A stretch of 64,000 bases of DNA from contig JAUIAU010000005.1 in the NCBI GenBank assembly GCA_030425185.1, forward strand, positions 62,001 through 126,000, in the 5' to 3' direction. Below are positions 58,287-64,000 of this stretch, in pieces. The translations under genes were made by a program, and so were the position numbers. The stretch is from Alphaproteobacteria bacterium (GTDB lineage Bacteria > Pseudomonadota > Alphaproteobacteria > Rhodobacterales > Rhodobacteraceae). The notes under the pieces were generated by a model. The model saw only the letters and a program-made list of their open reading frames with translations. It searched no databases and was not told where the DNA came from. How positions within the stretch are numbered: the first letter of the stretch is position 1; every line of letters begins with the position of its first letter.

Positions 58287-58971
58287 CGGGGTCCTCCAGC
58301 AGGGCGGTCGCGGCCGCGAGTCCCTCGGGCGATCCGGCCTCGGCCCAGTGGCCGGGGTAGAGGCACCCGCAGACCCGGCCGGTGGCGGCGACCCTCTCCC
58401 ACAGCAGGCGGACGGAGAAGGCCCGGTCGGGGATCGCGGCCAGCCCGTCGGTGCGCAGGATCTGCGCCCCGGTATAGACCAGCGGACCCGGCGCGGTCAG
58501 CCGCCCGTCCGGATGCAGGGTGAAGCTGCCAGTGCCGTCGTGCCCGCGCGTGCGGTCCCGCGGCAGGCAGAGCAGCAGCGCGTCCATCCGGGCCGGATCC
58601 CAGGCGGCGCGCAGGATCGCCAGCGGGTTGGGACCGCGCCAGACCACGTCCGAGTTCAGGGTGAAGACCGGCCCGGGGCCGAGATGCGGCAGCGCCGCCT
58701 TCAGCCCGCCGCCGGTTTCGAGAAGCTCGGGTTCCTCGGACGGGATCACCTGCGGATGGCGGGCGAGATGGGCGCGCATCTGGTCGGGGTAGGCGTGGAG
58801 GTTGACGACGATGCGGCGCACCAGCTCGGGCGTGGCGTGGCAGAGCGCGTGATCGAGCAGCGCGCGGCCCGCGACCGGGACCAGCGGCTTCGGCGTGGTC
58901 AGGGTCAGCGGGCGCAGCCGGGTGCCGTGCCCGGCTGCGAAGACCATCAGAGCGTCGGGATCGTCCCGCAT
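58279..58971 (-). CDS. Sugar-phosphate nucleotidyltransferase (MurU-like)
   Basis: 230 residues from ATG at 58971, or 222 from the ATG at 58947, which forms ATGA with the upstream stop. FAAGHGTRLRPLTLTTPKPLVPVAG is the nucleotide-sugar pyrophosphorylase signature. PSEEPELLETGGGLKAALPHLG and TLNSDVVWRG follow. With the neighbouring AmgK-like kinase it fits the AmgK-MurU recycling route, where MurNAc-1-phosphate becomes UDP-MurNAc. A general NDP-sugar role remains possible. Confidence 0.85.
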   Translation of the reverse strand: MRDDPDALMVFAAGHGTRLRPLTLTTPKPLVPVAGRALLDHALCHATPELVRRIVVNLHAYPDQMRAHLARHPQVIPSEEPELLETGGGLKAALPHLGPGPVFTLNSDVVWRGPNPLAILRAAWDPARMDALLLCLPRDRTRGHDGTGSFTLHPDGRLTAPGPLVYTGAQILRTDGLAAIPDRAFSVRLLWERVAATGRVCGCLYPGHWAEAGSPEGLAAATALLEDPDV

Positions 58972-59948
58972 CGGGCCTCCAGGTCGTGCAGCCGATCGGG
59001 GGTGGGCGGCGGCAGGGTGGCGGCCACCACGTCGGCCAGCGAGGCCAGCGCCGGATCGGCCAGATTGGCGTGGAGCTGGTCCCAGACGCGGGGGATCAGG
59101 GCGATGTAGCCGGGTTTGCCGAAATGCAGCGAGAGGCGGGCGAAGACGCCGAGGATGCGCAGGGCGCGCTGGGCGCCGAGAGCCGCGGCGGCGCGGGCGA
59201 CGGCCTGGGGCTGCTGGCCGGTGCGCCGGGCATAGTGGGCCAGCGTGCGCGCGGCGATCTCGGGCGGCACGTCGCGGCGGGCGTCCTGCACCAGCGACAC
59301 GAGGTCGTAGACCGGGTGGCCGAGCATCGCGTCCTGGAAGTCCAGCAGCCCGGCGCGGGCGGGTCCGTCCCGCTCGGGCAGCCAGATCAGGTTCCCGGCG
59401 TGGTAGTCGCGCAAGACCATCACCGGGGCGACCGGCGGCAGGGCGGCAAGCGCGGCGGTGCAGGCGGCGGCGAGGTGCCGGGCCGCCTGCGCGTCGCCCG
59501 CGTACCACTGGCCCGCGAGACCGGCGAGCGTGCCCATCCGCGCGGCGTCATAGGCGGCGAGACCGGGCAGCGGGGGGGACGCGTGCAGGGTGACCAGCGC
59601 GTCGGCGGCGCTTTCGTAGAGCAGCGGTTCGAGGTCCGGCCGGGCGGGCGCGAGGGTCAGGTAGAGCGCGTCGCCGAGGTCTTCGAGCAGCAGGAAGCCG
59701 TGCTCCGGATCGGCGGCCAGCAAGCGGGGGGCCGACAGGCCGAGACCGGCAAGATGCCCGGCGACCGCCATGAAGGGGCGGACGTCCTCGCCCCGCTCGG
59801 CCGGGGCATCCATCAGGACGGCGGTCTGCTCGTCGCGGTGCAGGCGCAGGTAGCGGCGGTTCGAGGCGTCGCCCGCCAGCGGTGCGCGGCGGGCCGCGCC
59901 CCATCCGGCGTCGGCGAGAAAGGCATCGAGGGTGTCGGCGCGGGTCAT
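58947..59948 (-). CDS. Aminoglycoside phosphotransferase-family kinase (AmgK-like)
   Basis: 333 residues. Kinase-fold protein with AVLMDAP near the N-terminus, FLLLEDLGDALYL (hinge), MVLRDYHAGNLIWLPERDG (catalytic HxDxxxxN variant DYHAGN) and LLDFQDAMLGHPVYDLVSL (DFG-like). Matches the N-acetylmuramate/N-acetylglucosamine kinase AmgK. Between tsaE and murU in one operon, as in many Proteobacteria. Overlaps its neighbours on both sides. Confidence 0.88.
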   Translation of the reverse strand: MTRADTLDAFLADAGWGAARRAPLAGDASNRRYLRLHRDEQTAVLMDAPAERGEDVRPFMAVAGHLAGLGLSAPRLLAADPEHGFLLLEDLGDALYLTLAPARPDLEPLLYESAADALVTLHASPPLPGLAAYDAARMGTLAGLAGQWYAGDAQAARHLAAACTAALAALPPVAPVMVLRDYHAGNLIWLPERDGPARAGLLDFQDAMLGHPVYDLVSLVQDARRDVPPEIAARTLAHYARRTGQQPQAVARAAAALGAQRALRILGVFARLSLHFGKPGYIALIPRVWDQLHANLADPALASLADVVAATLPPPTPDRLHDLEARCGTIPTL

Positions 59949-60439
59949 CGGGCGGGAAGGTCCAGAACGGGGGCGAGACGATCGTGCAGGTCGCCGGGCG
60001 GCATGGTCACGGCGAGGTGCCGCGTGCCCTCGTCCGGGCCATAGGCGAAGGCCAGCCGGGCGGCGTCCGGCGGCAGGGCAGCGCCGAGGCGTTCGGGCCA
60101 TTCGACCAGGCAGAGCGCGGTCTCGAACGCCTCGTCGAGGCCCAGCTCGACGGTGTCCGTCACGCCGTCCAGCCGGTAGAGATCGACGTGCCAGATCGTG
60201 AGATCGGGCAGATCGTAGACCTGGACAAGGGCGAAGCTGGGCGAGGGGACATCCTCGACCGGGCCGGTGGCGGCCATCCGGGCCTGGATCAGCGCGCGGG
60301 CGAAGGCGGTCTTGCCGGCGCCGACCGGGCCGTCGAGCAGCAGCGTGTCGCCCGCCCGCAGCACGGGAGCGAGCGCCGCCGCGAGCGCGGCCGTCGCATC
60401 GTCGCTGTCCAGAAAGACCTGCCGTGTGTCGCTGCCCAT
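59945..60439 (-). CDS. tsaE: tRNA threonylcarbamoyladenosine biosynthesis ATPase TsaE
   Basis: 164 residues. Needed with TsaB/TsaD for t6A37. LLLDGPVGAGKTAFARALIQA is Walker A; PSPSFALVQVYDLPDLTIWHVDLYRL is the family signature. ATG at 60439. Coupled to amgK by ATGA. Confidence 0.95.
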   Translation of the reverse strand: MGSDTRQVFLDSDDATAALAAALAPVLRAGDTLLLDGPVGAGKTAFARALIQARMAATGPVEDVPSPSFALVQVYDLPDLTIWHVDLYRLDGVTDTVELGLDEAFETALCLVEWPERLGAALPPDAARLAFAYGPDEGTRHLAVTMPPGDLHDRLAPVLDLPAR

Positions 60440-60497
60440 GCCCCGTTCTACCCCAGGTCCACCCGACCGCAAGCAGGGGCGTGCCGGGGCGGAGCGC

Positions 60498-61838
60498 TCA
60501 GGCGCTGAGACGCTCGCGGCGCAGGGCCTGGAACACCGGGGTCGGCTCGGACTCGGTGAAGGCGACGAGGGTCGCGGTGGGCGACAGGGGCTGCACCCGG
60601 CACTCGATCAGGCGGCCATCGGGGCGGCGGGCGCTGTCGGACCATTCGCTGCGGTCGGCGGCGCTGGTGACGCTGTCGCGCACGTCCTGCCACGGGCCGC
60701 CCGGCAGGCAGCGCGACTGCCAGAGCCGGATCGCGCCCGAGATCGTCAGCGCCTCGTTCCCGGTGTCGCGGGGATCGGGCCGGGGAATGCCCCAGAGGGC
60801 GCCGTAGGCCTCGTTCGCCAGAACCATGGTGCCGGTGCGGGTGAACACCGCGACCGCATCCGGCAGGGCGTCGATCACCGACTGGGCGAGGTCGATCTCG
60901 GAGCGGAACTGCCGGGTCAGGGCGACATCGTCCGAGATGTCGTCCATCAGCAGGGCCAGCCCGCCGTCGTGGTGCGGCTGGGCGCAGATCCGGAACACCC
61001 GGCCGGAGGGCAGGGTCCACACCTCCTCGAACCCGCCGTCCTGCACCCCGGCCTCGAGCCCGGCGAGCCGGTCGCGCCAGGCGCGGTAATCGCGCGGTTC
61101 GGGCAGGGCGTGGCGGTCGTGCATACGGTCGAGCAGCCCGGCCAGCGTCGGCCGGGTGCTGAGCCAGAGCGTGTCGAGGCCGGTCAGGTCGTGGAAGGCG
61201 GGGTTGAACAGGATCAGCTGCCGCCGCCGGTCGAAGATCGCGAGCCCGGTCTGAAGCTGCGCGAAGGTCCGGGTCAGCGTCGCCATGTAGGCGCGCAGCG
61301 AGTCCTCGGCGCGGATGGTGGCGTCGATCGGCACGGCGGAGAACCACGTGCCGTCGGCGGTGACCGTGCAGGACAGTTCGAACCAGGCCTTGTCCCCGGT
61401 GTCGCGCGGGATCGCGGCCCGGCGGTGGCCGGGCAGGCCGGTGGTGCCGGGGGGCAGTTGCTCGGAGAAGAGGTCATAGACCGGCCAGTCGTCGGCGTGT
61501 TCGGGACGAAGCCGGGCGACGGCATCGCGGTAGGTGTCGCTGACCCAGTCGATGTTGTGGTGCCGGTCCCGCCGCCAGATCAACGCCGGGCTGTGCGCCA
61601 GCGCGGTGCGCAGGGCGTCGAGGTCGTGCCGGGTGACGGCGGGCAGCGGCTCGGGCTCGGGCCCCGGGTCAGGGGCCGACAGGACTGCGGGACGCAGCGG
61701 GACCAGCGGGCGCGCGGTCTCGACGGTGCTGCGGATCATCCGTCCGCCGAGACTGTAGAGCAGCGCCAGCGCCAGGCTGGCGGCGGCAAAGGACAGGACG
61801 GCAAGCGACAGGAGCGACGAGGTTTCGAGGGCGATCAT
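60498..61838 (-). CDS. PAS-domain protein without a kinase domain
   Basis: 446 residues. An N-terminal transmembrane helix (LAVLSFAAASLALALLYSL) is followed by tandem PAS domains (DLDALRTALAHSPALIWRRDRHHN, LQTGLAIFDRRRQLILFNPAF, SVIDALPDAVAVFTRTGTMVLANEAY). No HisKA, HATPase, GGDEF or EAL motif is seen before it ends. It may act as a scaffold or sensor. It starts 84 bases from the end of regB on the same strand. Confidence 0.85.
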   Translation of the reverse strand: MIALETSSLLSLAVLSFAAASLALALLYSLGGRMIRSTVETARPLVPLRPAVLSAPDPGPEPEPLPAVTRHDLDALRTALAHSPALIWRRDRHHNIDWVSDTYRDAVARLRPEHADDWPVYDLFSEQLPPGTTGLPGHRRAAIPRDTGDKAWFELSCTVTADGTWFSAVPIDATIRAEDSLRAYMATLTRTFAQLQTGLAIFDRRRQLILFNPAFHDLTGLDTLWLSTRPTLAGLLDRMHDRHALPEPRDYRAWRDRLAGLEAGVQDGGFEEVWTLPSGRVFRICAQPHHDGGLALLMDDISDDVALTRQFRSEIDLAQSVIDALPDAVAVFTRTGTMVLANEAYGALWGIPRPDPRDTGNEALTISGAIRLWQSRCLPGGPWQDVRDSVTSAADRSEWSDSARRPDGRLIECRVQPLSPTATLVAFTESEPTPVFQALRRERLSA

Positions 61839-61922
61839 GGTCCGGATCCGGGTCGGTGCGACGTGTCGGAAAACAACACGGATCAGGGTTAAGGGGCGGT
61901 TAACCGCGCGGTTTCGCTGCGA

Positions 61923-63332
61923 TCAGGCGATGATCTGGCGGTTTTCGCCCAGTCCCGTCGACTCGGCTTCCTCGGGCAGTGCCAGCGACTCGCGCGGCCA
62001 GAGCACCTCGACGATGGCGCCGGAGCGGACCGGGCGGTCCTCCGGGGCCATGAACGGGTCCGACCCGTTGGCGAAGCTGAGTTCCGCGCCGGTGCGTTCG
62101 AGCAGCGTCTTGGCGATGAAGAGGCCGAGACCCATCCCTTCGTACCCCGGCCGGCGCGCCACCTCTTGCGTCGACTTGCGGCGGCGCACGAAGGGATCGC
62201 CGATCCGGCCCATCACCTGCTGCGGGAAACCGACGCCGTCGTCGATGATCCGGACGAGGATCACCTCGTCGGTCCAGTGCACGTCGATCCAGACATTGGC
62301 CTCGGCGAAGTCGACGGCGTTCTGCACGAGATTGCGGATGCCGTGGATGATCTCGGGACGGCGGCGGATCGCGGGCTGGCGCGGATCGCCGCCCGACCCC
62401 GGCGAGATGTCGAAGTGCAGCGACTTGCCGCGCTCGGCGTGGGGATCGGCGGCCTCGCGGACCACGGCGCCCAGCGGGGCGGTGCGCAGGTGCAGGTCGT
62501 CCTTCCCGGCGCGGCCCATCGAGCGGAGGATGTCGCGGCAGCGGTCGGCCTGGTTGCGGATCAGGATGGCGTCCTCGCGCAGCACCGGGTCGTCGAGTTC
62601 CTCGGCCAGTTCCGAGCTGACCAGCTTGATGGTGGCCAGCGGCGTGCCGAGTTCATGCGCCGCGGCCGCCACGACGCCGCCGAGGTCGGTCAGCTTCTGC
62701 TCGCGGGCGAGCGCCATCTGGGTGGCCAGCAGCGCTTCGTTCATCGAGTGGCTCTCGCCGGTGATCCGATAGGCATAGGCCCCGAGGAAGGCGACGCCGA
62801 TCACGATCGCCAGCCAGAAGCCGAAGACGAGGATGTCGGGCATCCGCAGGATGAAGCCCTCGGCGGTCACCAGCGGCAGGTTCACCACGGCCACGACCGA
62901 GATCAGCGCCACGGCACAGAGGCCGAGGAACACCGTCGAGCGCAGGCGCAGCGTGGCCGCCGACACGGTCACGGGCGCGAGGATCAGCAGGGCGAAGGGA
63001 TTGTTCAGCCCCCCGGTGAGGTAGAGCAGGAAGGCGAGCTGCGAGATGTCGAAGAGCAGGGTCAGCATCGCCTCGGATTCCGCGAGGCGCTTGTTCTCGG
63101 GATAGACGAAGATCGAGATGACGTTGGCGATGACAGAGGCGCCGACCGCGAGGTAGAGCAGCCCGATCTGCAGATCGAGGCGCAGCACCTGCGTGGCGAC
63201 GAAGATCGTCGTGATCTGCCCGGCGATGGCGAGCCAGCGCAGCACGATGAGGGTGCGCAGCCGCACCCATGCGCTGCGGTCCTCGGCAAGGGGGCGGGGC
63301 GTGTCCAAGGCGGTGTCCGGTCGAAGTGTCAC
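61923..63332 (-). CDS. regB: Redox sensor histidine kinase RegB (PrrB)
   Basis: 469 residues from GTG at 63332. Membrane sensor with six helices (about 27-185). The quinone-binding GGLNNPF is at 108-114. The H-box is HELGTPLATIKL with His226, and Cys265 in NQADRCRDIL is at the place of the redox cysteine Cys265 of R. capsulatus RegB. N, G1 and G2 boxes are NLVQNAVDFAEA, DDGVGFP and GMGLGLFIAKTLLERTGAEL. RegB with RegA controls respiration, photosynthesis and nitrogen and carbon fixation genes by redox state. The start is inferred from the position of His and Cys. Confidence 0.95.
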   Translation of the reverse strand: MTLRPDTALDTPRPLAEDRSAWVRLRTLIVLRWLAIAGQITTIFVATQVLRLDLQIGLLYLAVGASVIANVISIFVYPENKRLAESEAMLTLLFDISQLAFLLYLTGGLNNPFALLILAPVTVSAATLRLRSTVFLGLCAVALISVVAVVNLPLVTAEGFILRMPDILVFGFWLAIVIGVAFLGAYAYRITGESHSMNEALLATQMALAREQKLTDLGGVVAAAAHELGTPLATIKLVSSELAEELDDPVLREDAILIRNQADRCRDILRSMGRAGKDDLHLRTAPLGAVVREAADPHAERGKSLHFDISPGSGGDPRQPAIRRRPEIIHGIRNLVQNAVDFAEANVWIDVHWTDEVILVRIIDDGVGFPQQVMGRIGDPFVRRRKSTQEVARRPGYEGMGLGLFIAKTLLERTGAELSFANGSDPFMAPEDRPVRSGAIVEVLWPRESLALPEEAESTGLGENRQIIA

Positions 63333-63422
63333 ACTGGAAGCCACAGGGCGGCGGAGCCACCTTACGCACAAACCGCCCCGCGTTGCGAGGGGCGGCTGAG
63401 GACCGGGACGGGAGGGAACAGG

Positions 63423-64000
63423 ATGCGCCTGTATGTTGCCGCAGCGGGGGCCGCGATGCTGGCCCTGATCGGGGGAAGCGTCTTCATGGCGTTCGTCTGG
63501 CCGTCGGGCGACGACCGCTTCGCGCAATGCCGGGGCAGCACCGTGTCGGGCGGCGCGGGCGAGATCGGCGGTCCGTTCACCCTGGTGGACGAGACCGGCA
63601 AGACCGTGACCGACGCCGATGTCATCACCAAGCCGACGCTGGTTTATTTCGGCTACACGTTTTGCCCGGATGTCTGCCCGCTCGACGCGTTCCGCAACGG
63701 CGAGGCGGTCGATCTCCTGGCGGCGCGCGGCTTCGACGTGGGGTCGATCTTCATCTCGATCGACCCGGAGCGCGACACGCCCGAGCAGCTGGCGTTCTTC
63801 ACCGACGGGATGCACCCCGACATGATCGGGCTGACCGGTACCGAGGAGCAGGTCAAGGCGGCGAGCCGGGCCTACAAGACCTACTACCGCAAGCAGGACA
63901 GCGAGGACGAGTATTACCTCGTCGATCACTCGACCTTCACCTATCTCGTTGATCCGGAAGCCGGATTCCTAGACTTCTTCCGCCGTGACGATTCGGCCGA
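63423..64000 (+). CDS. senC: SCO family protein SenC/PrrC (3'-truncated)
   Basis: The first 192 residues; the stop is beyond the window. An N-terminal membrane anchor (about 5-26) is followed by the SCO thioredoxin fold with copper motif FGYTFCPDVCPLDAF (C-x3-C) and the histidine in VDHSTFTYLVD. SenC delivers copper to cytochrome cbb3 oxidase and is linked to RegB signalling. ATG at 63423 has GGGAGGGAACAGG upstream. Divergent from regB by about 90 bases; regA probably follows outside the window, as in Rhodobacter. Confidence 0.94.
   Translation, partial: MRLYVAAAGAAMLALIGGSVFMAFVWPSGDDRFAQCRGSTVSGGAGEIGGPFTLVDETGKTVTDADVITKPTLVYFGYTFCPDVCPLDAFRNGEAVDLLAARGFDVGSIFISIDPERDTPEQLAFFTDGMHPDMIGLTGTEEQVKAASRAYKTYYRKQDSEDEYYLVDHSTFTYLVDPEAGFLDFFRRDDSA

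Overview
The window is high-GC DNA from an alphaproteobacterium, most likely a member of the Rhodobacteraceae. Supporting signs are the RegB sensor kinase next to a SenC/PrrC-type SCO gene at the right edge, the AddAB (not RecBCD) nuclease, an alphaproteobacterial rho-mnmE-mnmG-rsmG-parA-parB cluster, and the maf-aroE-coaE-dnaQ-secB-fxsA-timA-mltA-smr-hslU/hslV order. No rRNA, tRNA, CRISPR array, insertion sequence or prophage was seen. Genes are closely packed and many overlap by the 4-base ATGA arrangement.

Left part (1-17.5 kb): the end of a methyltransferase gene, ferrochelatase hemH and a tiny exported protein gene, then a long run of mostly minus-strand genes. These encode two L,D-transpeptidases around a CAP-domain lipoprotein, a voltage-gated sodium channel homologue, an RNA methyltransferase, a phosphoesterase, a pair of ABC exporter genes, a LysE-type exporter, the cca-nudix-hslO operon, a response-regulator/PP2C phosphatase with a divergent Hpt protein, and ilvA.

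Middle part (17.5-33.6 kb): an isolated ORF6N-domain gene bounded by two almost identical 27-bp palindromes, argG, a DUF3592-type protein gene, a sulfotransferase-like gene, exported msrA, a PfkB sugar kinase and maeB. A two-gene module with a HEPN-like protein follows, then mutS, the heat-shock pair hrcA-grpE, and an operon of rph, rdgB, ridA-like, hemW and a ybaN-like gene.

Chromosome-origin part (33-51 kb): parB, parA, rsmG, mnmG, mnmE, rho and hemJ run leftward; maf, aroE, coaE and dnaQ run rightward. The only long non-coding gap in the window (41029-41451) lies between them and has a purine/A-rich tract, DnaA-box-like sequences, GANTC sites and a 17-bp direct repeat. I propose it as the replication origin. 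Three exact 16-bp parS palindromes lie 3.2-8 kb to its left, all inside genes. Farther right are secB, fxsA, timA, mltA, an smr gene and hslV-hslU, with a membrane protein gene wedged between the last two.

Right part (51-64 kb): trxA, then a leftward cluster of a PAS-domain protein gene, tsaE, amgK-like, murU-like, addB and addA, joining tRNA modification, cell-wall recycling and double-strand break repair. The window ends with regB and the start of a divergent senC.

The best candidates for something new are the ORF6N gene with its paired palindromes, the HEPN two-gene module, the membrane protein gene inside hslVU, and the compact origin/parS arrangement.
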